A stretch of 64,000 nt of DNA from Dichetophora obliterata (GCA_963920525.1 OY986436.1:82886339-82950338); one strand, 5' to 3'; positions 1 to 12,129 are shown, numbered from the stretch's first letter. The notes: generated by a model not told the origin, from the sequence alone. A program made the numbers and translations.

Positions 1-569
1 TTATTTTTTGGCAATGCGCATCGCATGCAATTCATAACAAAAAACGGACATCCGGTGTGGAATTTTTCGATGGCTCCAACTGATTTATGCGTTTGATGGA
101 AGCACAGACGGACGGACGGACGGTCGCATCATAGGGTGGGGGGAGTTGGTTATATAAGCAAGTTTGCAAACGCACTGCGCGGTGCGGAAACCTTAAAATG
201 ACGCATTGCAATACTGCGTCGCATGCAGCATCAAAATACAAAAAAGTGGCATAACACATAATAAAAAAGAAAAAAAAAAACTTAAAAATTTATGAATTTT
301 TATTGATATGCAAAGCATTGAAAGATGTAAGCACCGGGCGCAGTATTGCCTAAAGCTTTTCTTTGTGTTGCGTTACGCGTTACGTAGTTGGATGACGATG
401 GGCTCAAAATGCATTTCATGCAAAGTTTTTTTCTCTGTCGCCATCGACAATTTACAACATGCGACAGATCGATTTATTGCATGACAATTGGACAACAACA
501 ATAACAACAAGATGTGTGCACTATATATCCACACATATACCTACTATATAAAATACCCATACATGTGAA
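1..569. other. AT-rich flank, no gene seen
   Basis: No convincing coding signal on either strand. A short ACGG microsatellite lies near 104-124. The stretch ends at the 8-bp duplication that marks the next hAT element. Confidence 0.5.
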
Positions 570-949
570 CAGGGCCGTATCCAGGATTTTTTCGGGGGGG
601 GGCAGGGAAGAATTTACTTAAAAAATTGCATCTGGCAACCAATAAAAATCAAAAATTTATTTTTATTTTGTTTTTTATTTAAAAATTATTTTTATACAAA
701 CATTTTTTTATTGTTTTCATTTCTAAAAGAGCGAGGATGGTTTGAGGAAAAAATGTATTTTCATAATATTCACTAAAAATTTAAAGCATCGCTAACAATT
801 TGATAGCGGGTACTGTTCCTTAATTATTTGACTTGCAAGTCAATTATATTCCAAATTTGCTTACTAAGTACTTTTTTGGGAAGGAGTGAAACTAAGGAAA
901 TGGGAAAACTGTCATATATTTCTATTTGGGATGAGGATTTGACAGAGCC

Positions 950-1165
950 TTAGGAGCATTTAACAGCATGAAGTAGGAACTCGCTTCCCACGCGGTTTCC
1001 TGAAAATATCTTTAGCCGATATATTAATGTAATTTTGAAATTGTTATATTTTCGGGCAGTACTTGTAAGCATTTCAATCTTATTTTTAATGAAGAGCAGT
1101 GCTTTTTCAAGACCTTCTTCATCAAGCACCCTTTCAGAGTACTTTCTATTGTACACCTTAGGCAT
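950..1165 (-). pseudogene. Short frame with psq-like N-terminus
   Basis: A 71-codon minus-strand frame begins MPKVYNRKYS and continues with an acidic stretch ending EGLEKAL. This start resembles the opening of pipsqueak-type helix-turn-helix segments in pogo/Tigger-like transposases and some host proteins. Resemblance stops after about 25 residues and the remainder looks like random AT-rich translation. It lies inside the hAT element of 570-2510, so it may be a small captured or inserted fragment, or chance. I would not assign a function. Confidence 0.2.
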
Positions 1166-2129
1166 ATTATACTAAAATGATAATAACAAAGAGCATTACA
1201 ACAAGAAAAATATAAATTACAGCTCTAAGAAAAGAGCATAAGGATTTCAATATATGATAAATCCTCCTACTTCGTAAATGTCAAATCATCCTTTAACCAA
1301 TCTTAACCTAATATTTTTAAATTTACCAACACTATCAAATACTATTACACAACTGATGATAGAATAATCTTTATTGGATAATTAAAAGTTAAAATAGCTA
1401 AGAGTAAAAGCAATAACGCATAAGATTAAAGCAACACAAAAAATTAAAAAACGTATAGCAACAAATACATCAGAGATGCGACTGGCATTTTCATACGTAA
1501 TGCTCAACGGATGATAGAAAATAATTGGCAATTGTGTGCGCTATGCACGAAGCACGTTTATCGCTATATTTGAAAATGACAAAACCTCTTTTCGTCAAAT
1601 CATCCTTGCTCTACTCTAAATACGGCTTATTTTTAATGCTTAATGCTCTAAACCAATCCATGTATAAATAAATCGTTAAAAGTTTTATTAGAAATAAAAT
1701 CGTCTAAATGAAATAAAGATAAAAAAATATTTTAAAAACGATATATCTATTAGATCATAAAAACATAAAACATAAAAAGGTAATAAGCAAAAATGAAAGC
1801 AGTTAAGTATGGAAAAAATATATTTGAAGCTTATAATAAAAAATTCAACAGCCTGAACTTTTTTGCTTCAAGATTGTTGATAACTTCTTCATTATAAGGG
1901 TTTACACATTATGGACCATAATTAAGAAGCTAATTTGACGGTTTATCGAACCTGTGATGGCCTGTTGGCAAAAAATTTTAATTTTCTCCTTCAAACCAGG
2001 GTTGTAAAACAAAATAATGGCGAAAAACACAAAAAATCTTCGCTTGGTTGACGAACAGGTTGCTTTTATTTGAACGCTACCTCTTTCGAACAAGTTAGAC
2101 CAGCCATTTTGTTTGAGGAACAAGTTCGA

Positions 2130-2278
2130 TAATGTGTTAGCTGCTTATTAATGTTAAATCTTCCATGCACACTCATCAACGCCAAGCGATTTAGTCTCTG
2201 TCGTCCTGTTGAGTTCCGCAAGTAAGTTTTTAGCCTTTTTAATATTGAAAAGGATCGCTCTACAGTACATGTAGTGAC
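2130..2278 (-). pseudogene. hAT transposase dimerisation-domain remnant
   Basis: Minus-strand translation gives a run containing VERSFSILKRLKTYLR followed by RLNRLALMSVHG. This matches the family pattern of the hAT C-terminal dimerisation domain (SER-F-S-LKR-IK-YLR, then R-L-ALL-SIH). In the family this segment mediates transposase multimerisation and lies at the protein C-terminus. Only about 45 residues survive. There is no intact start, no zinc finger and no recognisable catalytic core in frame, so it is a fossil of the element at 570-2510. The domain call rests on the motif; the assignment to this particular element is inferred from position. Confidence 0.65.
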
Positions 2279-2518
2279 TGTTATAGTGGCATATATTTTA
2301 AAAAGAGAAAAAATTTACGGAAAAAACACTAGCACTAGCACTTAGAAGTAAATATTGCTTAAATATTTGCAGTAAATATTTTTATTATATAAATTTTTTT
2401 TAGGTTCTGCTTTGTTTTGCCTTTCCAAGATTCACAAAGTTGCTCGTTGTCTTCTTAAATCGAAGACGCGGGGGAAGAACCCTGAAACCCTTCTCCTAAA
2501 TACGGCCTTGGATGTGAA

Positions 2519-3246
2519 CATAAAAACAACAATGAATTGGCAACTGATGTACATTGTTGTTGCACCATGTCGGTTGCATGTGCATTTCATCAGTAACACT
2601 CACACACTCATTCGCACACACACTTGCTCGCTCGCTCGCTGATATCTCGCGACAGAAAAATAATGTTTTTAATATTGACATCAATGAAATATGTGAAAAC
2701 AATAATCATAAATTTTTATTAACAACGTAAATAAATTTTAAGAAAAAAAAAACATGTCAGGATCAACAAAAATGGGAATGGGCTTAATGCACCAGCACCC
2801 GCAGGATTTTGAGTGTTCTGAATTTACGATGATGCCATTTATAGAAATTAAAATGTGTGTTGGTAAAAGTGGGCTGGGAATTGACCGGCATTCGTTTGTT
2901 GTAGAATAAGTTTGTTTAAGATGAAATAATACAGTTCTTTGCCAAAGAACGGACAACGTGCTTTAACAATATGACACGGATCTTGTGAATCTACATAAGT
3001 TAATATTTATTTGAATGCCAACAAAACCACTGTTTTATTTAATTTTAAATAAATTCAATTTTAAATAAACTTAATATTCCATTTGGCGCCGAATGTATTT
3101 CAATTAAAAGAAATGATCTCTGCTTATCGTCACCTCTCTACAAACAAAGGCAAACTTCAGAGAGAAAAAAATGTACATATAAAGATCATTAAGAACATTA
3201 ATCGTTCGAATTCGGAAGATCAAGTTTTCGAATTTTTGTATCTTAA
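2519..3246. other. AT-rich spacer between two hAT elements
   Basis: A microsatellite stretch of CA-type and GCTC-type repeats lies at about 2590-2642. Nothing else recognisable was seen; the small frames here have no family features. Confidence 0.4.
2590..2642. repeat. CACA / GCTC microsatellite
   Basis: Short CAC and ACACACA runs pass directly into a perfect GCTC tetranucleotide run at about 2625-2640. Confidence 0.7.
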
Positions 3247-3426
3247 ATAACAAGTAGGGACACGAATATCGTATAGATACTTCAGAGAATAGATACTTTT
3301 TCTTCCGATACGAGTTTTTTTCAATGCTTTGGGTCTATTCGATATTTGATGGTATCGATCATTTATACCTAGTATCGAAACAAAATGTACATCATCATAA
3401 AAAGAAAATGAAATCGCGAAAAAAAA

Positions 3427-3694
3427 AATCAAATGCATGGAAAGTTTTCAACGCAATGCAACGTGCAATTTTGCATTTGTTTGTTATAAGCAAATAAAAA
3501 AGTGGAATCACCACCAATATGGTTAAGCACCTAACACATCATCGAGAACAGTAAGTTTCCATCAAAGGTTATTTTTATAACTGCAAATTTGTAACTCTTT
3601 TTTTAGTTTTAAGCAATATTCCCTGAACAACGAAAGCGAGCAAGAAATCACGGAAGATGTTGAACCAGGTGAAGAACAGCATGGTGGGAAGTAA
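3427..3694 (+). pseudogene. BED-finger exon remnant of hAT transposase
   Basis: Frame 3427-3550 contains W-K-V-F early and GITTNMVKHLTHHREH at its end, the layout of a BED zinc finger in which the final helix carries the two histidines. One in-frame stop precedes the GITTNMVKHL segment and the expected paired cysteines have been lost. The frame runs to a GTAAGT donor at 3551. A 56-bp AT-rich intron ends in TTTTAG at 3606, and exon 2 continues the same frame with an acidic tail (including SEQEITEDVEPGEEQ) to TAA at 3692-3694. BED fingers bind DNA at the N-terminus of many hAT transposases. The splice inference is from consensus sites and phase only. Confidence 0.6.
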
Positions 3695-4197
3695 CAAACA
3701 ACTTTTATTTATGTTTTTTAAAATTTCTTGTTAATCAAGTTTTACAAATATTACAGTTTTCAGGAGTATTCAAAAGTAATTTCTTAACCTTAATTTTTTA
3801 AAAACATTTGTCCATAACATATAATAACCAAATTGTTTTTGTAAAAACAAACATATTTTTAAAGTAGCATAAAAAATGGTTTTAACTTTCCTTAACATGA
3901 TCTCAAAAATAAGTATTTTTTTAATTTTTAATTATTTTTTCATATGTATATAACTTATACCGTTATTTTTATTTAAAATAAGGAAATATGTGGAAAGGAA
4001 AGGTATAAGGAAAAGCATCTATCATTTTTTTTAACTTTTACAGGAATGTTTAGAATACTTTATTTCTATCATTGTAACAACCCTGTAATTCCAAATTATT
4101 TTGCAAATTAATCAAAAATATGTTAAAAGAATTATTCAAGTTATTCCGAGAAATATGCATATTAAGGTGCCTCGACCTACATAGAAAAAAATGTTGT

Positions 4198-4964
4198 CGA
4201 TGCCACCGACTAAATATGAACCTTGAATTATTTTATGACGATTCCTAAAATAGTTTGGCTTAAGCCGCCAGTGAGCTTAACCATTTTAAAATAACCTCCA
4301 GAAATCATGTTTTTCGTAATTATATTGGCTGGTGTAATAGTTGTAAAAAAATAAACTGCGCTAAAAATTTTAAAATTTTTGCAATCGGATTAAAAATAAT
4401 GCTGTTTTTTAATGCATATTAATTTTTTAATGCATATGATAATTTCTTATTTTATTTCCAAACAAAAACTTTAAAAATTCAAATAACTTCATTGCTTCTA
4501 TTTTATTTTTTAATTTCTTGAAATATATTTTCAGTAGGTGTTTATTTTGTAATAAATATTTTGGCTTTTATTTGTAAAATATTTATTAAACATTTCTGAA
4601 TCAGGAATCAGTGCTCACCTAAAATCTTTCCAACGATATCTTGATAGTGAGGATCGCATAAGAATTAATGAAGTTAGCTATTTAAATTTTATTACAAAAA
4701 ACTTAACAAAAATACACGAAAAACAGTATTATCTTTAACCCAATTCCAAAAATTTGAAACTTTTTGATGCAGCTGGAAATAAATTTTTCAGTACTATTAT
4801 TTCTGACCGATTGTTTTTTTAACAACCACGCCAGCCGAAATTTTTACGAAAAACTTCATTTTTGGATGTTATTTCACCGCTCACTGGCGGTTATCGTGAC
4901 ATCCAAAATATTTTGGGAATCGTCATAATATAGATCAAGGTTCACTTTTAGTCGGTGGCAATAG
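4198..4964. mobile_element. Nested inverted-repeat element
   Basis: The arm at 4198-4276 (starting GTCGATGCCACCGACTAAA) is matched by the reverse complement of 4877-4964 (TTGCCACCGACTAAAAG, then GAACCTTGAT and TATGACGATTCC). The arms are about 80-90 bp with scattered mismatches and flank about 600 bp of AT-rich sequence. No clear duplication was found at the borders. It lies wholly within the hAT element of 3255-5777. Confidence 0.6.
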
Positions 4965-5785
4965 TAACTTTTTTATTGAATCATCTTAATATATATGTTT
5001 TACAATTTTTTTTGTGTGTGTTTGATAGGTCAGAAGAGAGCATTTTGAGGATTTTCGAAAAAATGCCAATTTTGAACAGCTATAACTTTGGTGTCCGAAT
5101 TTTGGTTTTTGCACAAAATAACTCAAGATTTTGCTTTCTTTCTTGCTTTACTTTCTACTAAAAATTTTTTAAAATTGTACATATTTGGAGTTTTCGGGAT
5201 TTTTTTCATTAAAATACCTAAACTCAACATTTCTGAAATGGTGCTCTTCTAACAAAAACTTTCATAGCGGCCAGTTTCTTTAACGTGTCTATATTATCAT
5301 AGTTTCAAAAGGGAAAAAATCACAAATCTGGTAGTTTTCGTCCAGTTTTCATGTTTGATAGATTATTTTACAAAAAATTAAATAGAAAACGAAATGCATA
5401 GAACTTTTCAGAAAACTAACGCATTAAAGAAAGTAATTGAATTATTCCTTTTTAAAAATAACTTTTTTCACACTGAGCAACTTGTAGGCATGGGCTAGGT
5501 GCCTTCCTGCTAACGGATTTTTAAAACTATTTGCAGACCATTTTTTTATACCTAAACGAACATTTCGGGGAGAGTTATACTTTACAACTTGATAAATAAG
5601 GATAAATGATGGAACACGAGATTAAATTATTTATTTTACCATTTAAAAAAATACGAAAAAGTATTCGATATTCATGGTATCGATGCTTTTCTTTCAATAT
5701 TTTGTGGGCATCGATACTTTTCTTTCGATACCAAAAAAGTAGGTATCGATTTTTTTTCTTTCGATATCGTGTCCCTAATAACACG

Positions 5786-6250
5786 CGCAATATAATTAAT
5801 CATAAGAAGATTGATCAAAATCCTTTTAAGGGCTGAAATTGCCTATCGTTTTTTTTCCTTTACATTAAAACTCAAGTTATTTAAGCAGAAATCTTACATT
5901 TCTTTAATGTGAGCTCGAGAGTGGTTGAATATTTAAACTACTTCAGACAAATATTTAAATTCAGAGAGCTCTTCTTAATTTAAAGTTACTAATGTTAAGG
6001 TGACTTAAAGGTTATTCTTATTTAAGTTCTTACTTACCTTGATATATCGAATTAAATTCCGAAAAAAAATGTTCGCTCAGTGCTTCCTGGAAGCAGTAGT
6101 GATTAAATGAACTTGTAGACCAGTTTTTGGAATTGTTGTTTTTACTTTATCAATATTGTGAGTGTTTTAACTAATAACAATTATCAATTAAAAATAGAGA
6201 AAAACTATACCATAAACTAAGTTAGGTTTAAACATGGTCAAGTATGTATA
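5786..6250. other. AT-rich spacer, no gene seen
   Basis: No motif, repeat or frame of note. A TA lies immediately before the mariner terminus at 6251. Confidence 0.4.
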
Positions 6251-7571
6251 GCGTGTTTTTTATAGAGTGATACAACTTTGAGTTGGCATCACTGCTTTAT
6301 TTGACCACCCATTTAACAGCTGATAGGTGCTTTTTGTTTATTTGCTTTCGTTTGTTTGCTTCGACATTTTATAATGGATCGACTTACACCAGAGCAACGC
6401 GTGCAAATTGTGGAAATTTTTAATCAAAATAATGGTTCTGTTCGTTATCGTGCACTTCGTCCATTTTATGGCGTACATAATCGTCCTTCAGAGCTGCTAA
6501 TTCGAAGAACAATAGATCGTTTTCGGACCACATTTACTGTAACTGATAATGTGCATCCCGTGAGACGCCGAACAGTGTGCACTGAAGAATCTGTAGCCGC
6601 TGTACAGGAAAGCATTGAAGATGATCCTAATCAATCAACTCGTTGCCGTTCTCAGCAACTGGGGTTGTGTCCTTCCACTTTATGGAAGATTTTACGAAAA
6701 GATCTTAGCTTAAAACCTTTCAAGATTCAACTTGTGCAGGAATCAAAGTCAAACGATCATCGTGTGCGCTGCCAATTCAGCAAATGGGCTGCAGCACAAA
6801 TTGATATTGATTTGGAATTTCCACAAAAAAATTTTATTTTCTGATGAAGCCCATTTTTGGTTGAATGGGTACGTAAATAAACAGAATTGTTGTATTTGGA
6901 GTGAGGAGAATCCACAAGCTTTTGTCGAAACACCATAACATCCACAGAAAATTACTGTTTGGTGCGCTTTATGGGCTGGCGGAGTCATTGGCCCATATGT
7001 CTTCAAAAACGATGATGGTCAGAATGTTACTGTCAATGGTGAACGGTATAGGAACATGATTCCAAGATTTTTTGTACCTCAATAAGCTGGCATTAATCTT
7101 GCTGAAATGTGGTTCCAACAAACGGAGCCACATGCCACACAGCGGGTGCTACAATTGATTTGTTCAAGGAAACTTTTGACGAAAAAATAATTTCACAAAA
7201 TGGCCCAATTAATTGGCCCCCTAGATCGTGTGATTTAACTCCATTGGATTATTTTCTTTGGGGTTATGTAAAGTCACTTGTCTACATCGATAAACCACAA
7301 ACTATTGAATACCTGGAAATCCACTTTCGAAGAGTTATCGGCGAGATACAGCCGCAAATGCTGCTTAAAGTTTGTGAAAATTGATGTTCCAGATTGCGCT
7401 TTGTACGCACCAGCCGTGGCGGCCGAAATCATATTTAAACATGGCCGAAATCATATTTTAGCAATTATGTCATAAAATTTTCTATTTAATAAAGCTCATT
7501 TGATTGATTTTAAAAATATATTACAATGTTTTATTATGATTTAAGATTGTATTACTCTATAAAAAACACCC
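6251..7571 (+). mobile_element. DD41D (rosa-type) mariner, inactive copy A
   Basis: Terminal inverted repeats of about 28 bp are visible: left GCGTGTTTTTTATAGAGTGA and right, reverse-complemented, GGGTGTTTTTTATAGAGTAA, each continuing with ATACAA. A TA precedes the left end; the right-hand TA is not exact. The element is about 1.3 kb, the usual mariner size, and encodes one transposase in the plus orientation, broken by two frameshifts and several stops. Confidence 0.85.
6374..7473 (+). pseudogene. DD41D mariner transposase, broken
   Basis: The product would be a Tc1/mariner-superfamily cut-and-paste transposase. ATG 6374 opens an N-terminal helix-turn-helix region (MDRLTPEQRVQIVEIF) with a second one containing STRCRSQQLGL. 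The catalytic core follows with SDEAHFWLNGYVNKQN, an NGATCHTA block and WPPRSCDLTPLDYFLWG. From the second aspartate position to the last there are 41 intervening residues, the DD41D signature. Damage includes a one-base insertion in an A run just before SDEAHF (near 6830), a TAA at about 6937, a TAA near 7083 and a frameshift near 7115 that destroys the second catalytic aspartate codon. Its sequence is clearly diverged from the copies at 27 and 52 kb, so it is a different subfamily and older. Confidence 0.85.
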
Positions 7572-8100
7572 TTTATTTTAAACTTTATTGAACAAATCAA
7601 AAAATAAATGTTTACAATTACAAGAAATTGTATAAAGCAAATAGTACTCCGTATTCCGAATGTACTAAATATTAGAATGACATTTATTAGAGTAGAAGTG
7701 AGCTATAAAAATGAATATGTTTCGAATGCTTAATATTCCGTGTGTTGGCATTTGTTAAGGAGATCAAATCGTTGTACTTTTCTGTAGCTACTTTTATTGG
7801 TGTCGAATTAAGTTGAGGAATTGGCTCATGTAGAAAAATGTGATTGAACGATAATTAGATTCAGCATGCTGTGTTTTGAAAAAACTTAAAATGGCTCATT
7901 TTTTAACAGAAAAGTCGACCATTTCGGGCCATTTGATGCATATACCTGAATCATTTTTTCTGATACTTAAAATTTCGATGTCAGTAGGGAGCGGCTTGAA
8001 ATTGAGAAAGTATGAGAATTCTAGTTCAACCACTTGATTTGGTTTCTTTCGTCTAGCCAATTTTATTATAGGAATCAAGTGGCTTGGAGGAGTATAGACA
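7572..8100. other. AT-rich spacer, no gene seen
   Basis: Nothing beyond short unrecognised frames. It ends at the 14-bp duplication flanking the RTE copy. Confidence 0.4.
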
Positions 8101-8114
8101 GGGCCGCCATTGTC

Positions 8115-10309
8115 TTACTTACTTACTTAGTTGGCGCTACAACCGTATGCCGGTCTTGGCCTCATCTAAGAATTTGCGCCAGCCATTTCTGTCTTTCGCT
8201 TGCTGGCGCCAGTTGGAAATTGCAAGCTTCGTCAGGTTGTCCTCTACTTGGTCTTTCCAATGATAATTCGGTCGTCCTCTTCTGCGTTAACCGCCGCTGG
8301 GTACCGAATCGAATGTTTTCTTCACTGAAGCATCGTCTTTCATGCGCTGAGCATGACCAAGCCAGCGAAGCTGCTCGATTTTAATGCGCTTGACTATGTC
8401 GATGTCAGCGTACAGCTCATACAGTTCATCATTCCACCGTATTCGGTACTCGCCATTGATGCAGATTGGTCCGTAGATCTTACGAAGAATCTTTCTCTTG
8501 AATCTTTCCATCTGAACTACTTAGCGTCCAGGTTTGTGATGCATAAAGTAGGACGGGCATGATGAACGATTTATAGAGCGTGATTTTCGTTCGTCGAGAA
8601 AGGGCTCTGCTTCTCAATTGCCTACTGAGCCCAAAGTAACACCTGTTGGCAAGAGTTATTCTTCGTTTGATCTCAATGCTGATGTCGTTGATTGAGTTTA
8701 TGCTGAATCCCAGATAAACGAAGTCCTTCACAACCTCGAAGGAGGTATTGTCAACTGTAACGTGGGTTCCAAGACGCTGGGACTGTCTGTTTGTTGACAC
8801 GAAGTATTTCGTCTTATCTGCATTCACTGCCAGACCCATTCGACTTGACTCTTTTTCTAATCTGGAAAATGCTGCACTGACTTCGCGCGTATTATGGCCA
8901 ATGATATCGATGTCATCAACATACGCAAGCAGCATAACACTCTTGTAGAATATTGTGCCACTTCGTCTCAGATCAGCAGCCCGTATGATCTTTTCCATAC
9001 GGTCTGAAACCTCGTTTGGTAACAAATGGTGGGGAGAGGTCCTTCCCGATTTTAACTGCGCTGCTGGTGTTGCTCAGTGTCTTCCTGCAAAGTCGTATTA
9101 GTTTTGCAGGAATACCAAATTCAGACATGGTGGGGTACAGGTGCTTGCTTATTGGGCTGTCGAAGGTGGCTTTGTAGTCAACAAAAGGATGGTGGGTGTC
9201 GACTTGTTTTTCTTGAGTCTTCTCCAAGATTTGTCGAAGCGTGAAAATCTGGTCGATAGTGGACTTTCCAGGTCTGAAGCCACACTGATAAGGTCCGATC
9301 AGTTCGTTTACAATGGGCTTCAATCTTTCACATAAAACGCTCGACAGGACCTTATATGCGATATTAAGAAGGCTTATCCCACGGTAATTCGCACACATAG
9401 TGGGATCGCCTTCTTGTGGATTGGGCAAAGCACACTGAGATTCCAATCGTTCGGAATGCACTCTTCCGACCATATTCTGCATAGAAGCTCGTGAATGCAT
9501 TTATGTAGAGCTTCGCTTCCATTCTTTAATAGCTCAGCAGGTAAGCCACCAGCTCCCGCGGCTTTGTTATTTTTAAGCCAAGCTATAGCTGTCAGAACTT
9601 CATCATAGTCGGGCAGCGGAACTTCGACGCTGTCATCCGTAATTGGGATTTCCGTGATATCATCTCTATTTGCGGGATTGTTGTCAGCGTCGTCATTTAG
9701 AAGCTTAGAAAAGTGTTCCCTCCATAACGTCAGTGTACTCTGGACATCTGTTCACTAGATTCCCGTTTTCACCCTTGCAGGAAGAGGCCCGGTTTTTAAA
9801 AACATCGGCAAGTCGTCTTATTTTTCGAAAAATTTTCGGGCCTCATTCCTGTCACCATACATCTCAATCTTCTCCTGCTCGCGCTTTTCTGCCTCTCTTT
9901 TTTTCCGCCTGAAAGTACGTCTCTCTTCCCTCCCCTTTTCTTTGTATCGCTCCTTATCAGCGCGCGTTACAACCGACTGCAGGGTGGCTTTGTAGGCGGC
10001 GTCTTTCTCTGCAGTGGCGTCGCAGCACTCCTGGTCGTACCACTGGTTTCGGCGAGGGCGGTGGTAGCCAATCACCTCTTCAGCAGCCGCTCGCATGGAG
10101 TTGGAAATGTGTGTCCACTATGCGCATATATCATCGATTGGAGGAGTGCTTTGAAGCAGGAGTGAGAGTCGAGTGGCGAAAGCATCGGCTGTCTGTTTCG
10201 ATTACAGCTTGTCGACGTCTAGCTTTCTCTGTGTAGGGTTGCGTGTATTCTTAGCTGCGTGCAGACGTGTACGGATCTTGGCTGCAACAAGATAGTGATC
10301 CGAGTCAAT
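8115..10309 (-). mobile_element. RTE-like non-LTR retrotransposon, copy 1 (5'-truncated)
   Basis: Minus-strand element. The 3' end is a short AAGT tandem tail (8115-8130) and the 5' end lies inside the endonuclease domain. Candidate target-site duplications are GGGCCGCCATTGTC (8101-8114) and GGGCCGCCTTTGTC (10310-10323), 13 of 14 identical. From 8131 to 10054 it aligns throughout with the copy at 53694-55663 but has suffered several deletions, including one of about 40 bp near 9000. Short tandem 3' tails and a C-terminal LRWLGH..RM segment fit the RTE/BovB group; the exact clade is inferred. Confidence 0.85.
8140..10305 (-). pseudogene. Endonuclease-reverse transcriptase polyprotein, broken
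   Basis: Reading on the minus strand, the 5' part (about 10305-10205) encodes the end of an APE-type endonuclease with the block DSDHYLVAAKI, then hits a stop. A basic linker follows (10096-9818, rich in K, R and E), then reverse transcriptase: ANYRGISLLNIAYKVLSS, CGFRPGKSTIDQIF, VDYKATFDSP, and AYVDDIDIIGHN in place of the usual AYADD. The C-terminal part has LRWLGHAQRMKDDA. The protein would copy its own RNA at a nicked target. Frameshifts and deletions near 9000, 8500 and 9750 inactivate it, and the first residue of the YADD box is followed by V rather than A, a further sign of decay compared with copy 2. Confidence 0.85.
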
Positions 10310-10323
10310 GGGCCGCCTTTGTC

Positions 10324-10899
10324 TATTGCATGTTTAATGGCACTGTGTGCTGAGTCTCCTCCGTTTTGTTCATGGCATTGTACAGATATTCGCATATTGA
10401 ATATGTTTATATTACAGGATTTACAGGAAGGTACATCAGCATTGAGGAAACAATTGAGTGTTCTTTCTTTGGCCACTGCATCCATCAGCAAAGGAGTTCA
10501 CGGTGTCAAAACTCATCTCATCAGAGATTTGTAAAAAAATTTAGAGTGCTATCGATATTTCAGACGCGCCTCTGCCACTCATACCCTCATGAAACGTATA
10601 GCAGTAACACTCTTCAGTTGCAATGTCAAATATGGTGAAATGAAAAAGGATACAGCAGTTTCAACTTTGTCGCAACACAAGACGTAGAATTATATAATAT
10701 TTAAATTAATTAACACTCGAGTTATATACTTTTTATTGACACTAAAACATAGAAAAAGTTGGTACAATTTTTGAATTTTTTGCAGATCATATTTATGTAT
10801 ATTAATAATTGCAACAGACGAACAATACAATTTCATAAGTCAAAATTTAATACAATTTATAATATATAATTTTAAGTACTAAAGGCTTTTTACGCAGCA
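10324..10899. other. Spacer, no gene seen
   Basis: Overlapping small frames on both strands around 10259-10638 carry no recognisable motif. Confidence 0.35.
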
Positions 10900-12129
10900 C
10901 AGTAATCCCCGCTTAGTTGCATCACACTTAATTGATTTTCCCGCTTTAATGAACGAACAGTTGTGTCAATATTCCGCTCCCATAAGAAATGTACGGTGTT
11001 ATTCCCGTTTAATTGATTCCCGCTTAATTGAATTCCCCGGTTATTTTGCTCATAAAATTTGAGCCTTTGAGTAAAGTCAATATAAAAAATCCCGCAAAAT
11101 GTGGCTAACGGCTTTCTGAGAAAGAATATATAGAATATTACTCTCGAATTTACCAATGCCAAGATATTTTGGTTTGATTTGACCCACTACCTAAAAGACG
11201 ATTTTTTACCGATATCTCGAAAACCCACGAAATGAAAAAATTTCCATTGTTGTGATCACTGTCCCATAAAAAATTACTTTGGTCCTGGGTGCATTTAACT
11301 TATAACCCAGTGTAATTAAAGAAAAAGTGCAGTTGAGGAATATTTTTTTTTATTAAGCAACGATAATTGAGATTGTTCTGTTTCTGCTTTTTGTATCAAT
11401 ATTATGTTTTATTAAGTAAGCACCATCAAATTATTCAATATTTTCATTTTAAATCGAATTGTGATTTACGTGCTCATCAGGTTTCCTGATTTGAAATTAG
11501 ACTGAACTCACACTATCACCTGGATTGGTGTGCCAGAGTATATCTCTTTTCCACACAAGTTTATGCCTGCGTTTTGGCCCAAATGCATATCCAACTAATT
11601 GGGATTTTGATTTGGCGGATATGAGATTTATCTCATTTCCACGTCGGTCCTTGGGTTGGACAATGGCCGCAAACCAGTTAAAATGGGTTTAGTGTTTTGG
11701 ATTGTTTTTGAAATCAGGATTGTTTTTCGGGTACCTTAAATTGATAATCACTATAATTTAATTCGATGTTGCTTATTTATATGGAATTAAATGTACTTAA
11801 ATACGCGTTTTATATATATTAAATTTTTAAATTCCGCTGAAAAGCCAATTAATGTGCTTAGTGGAAAATCCTAATCGCCAATATTGGGTATGTTTAGTAC
11901 GTAGGTACATTCTTTCTGTCCCGGCTGATCCGGGCAGGATCTAGAATGTAAATCGTGCATGCGTATAGGTCGGGTATACGTATCTTTGGCAGATTCATAC
12001 TTCCTCAAAAAAAAAAAAAAAAAAAAAAACTGGTCATTTTGATTTAGCGGGATTTCATTAATTGAGTTTCCCGGTTAATTGAACAAAAGTGTAAGCATTT
12101 TTGCCTGTGCAATTATGCGGAGATTACTG
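10900..12129. mobile_element. Pogo/Tigger-like non-autonomous element
   Basis: The left terminus CAGTAATCCCCGCTTAGTTG and the reverse-complemented right terminus CAGTAATCTCCGCATAATTG match over about 22 bp and have the CAGT...CGCTTA form known from pogo/Tigger ends. Multiple subterminal copies of CCCGCTTAATTGA-like motifs occur at 10926-11045 and 12043-12083, in opposite orientation at the two ends, as expected of transposase binding sites. The flanks do not show a clean TA. The 1.2-kb interior has no transposase and includes an A20-type run at about 12008-12029. Confidence 0.65.

Larger units (their letters stand above)
570..2510 (-). mobile_element. Decayed hAT element with G-rich terminus
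   Basis: The left end reads CAGGGCCGTATCCAGG and the right end, reverse-complemented, reads CAAGGCCGTATTTAGG, giving imperfect 16-bp terminal inverted repeats. The flanking 8 bp are CATGTGAA (562-569) and GATGTGAA (2511-2518), a 7/8 match of the size expected for hAT. A run of G follows the left terminus, as in the other hAT elements of this window. The minus strand keeps a hAT C-terminal dimerisation-domain remnant at 2130-2278. The rest is AT-rich decay with no long frame, so this is an old, non-autonomous copy. Confidence 0.7.
3255..5777 (+). mobile_element. Old BED-type hAT element
   Basis: The left terminus reads TAGGGACACGAATATCG and the right, reverse-complemented, TAGGGACACGATATCG, so the ends are inverted repeats differing by one base. 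The flanking 8 bp are ATAACAAG (3247-3254) and ATAACACG (5778-5785), a 7/8 match consistent with a hAT duplication. Just inside the left end the plus strand encodes a decayed BED zinc finger (3427-3694), which supports the class. Subterminal TCGATA-rich repeats occur at both ends. The middle is AT-rich and carries a nested inverted-repeat insertion at about 4198-4964. No intact transposase remains. Confidence 0.75.

Noticed and set aside
1..560. TATATAAG near 151 as a promoter
   Set aside because: No downstream gene, initiator or conserved context; AT-rich DNA makes such words common.
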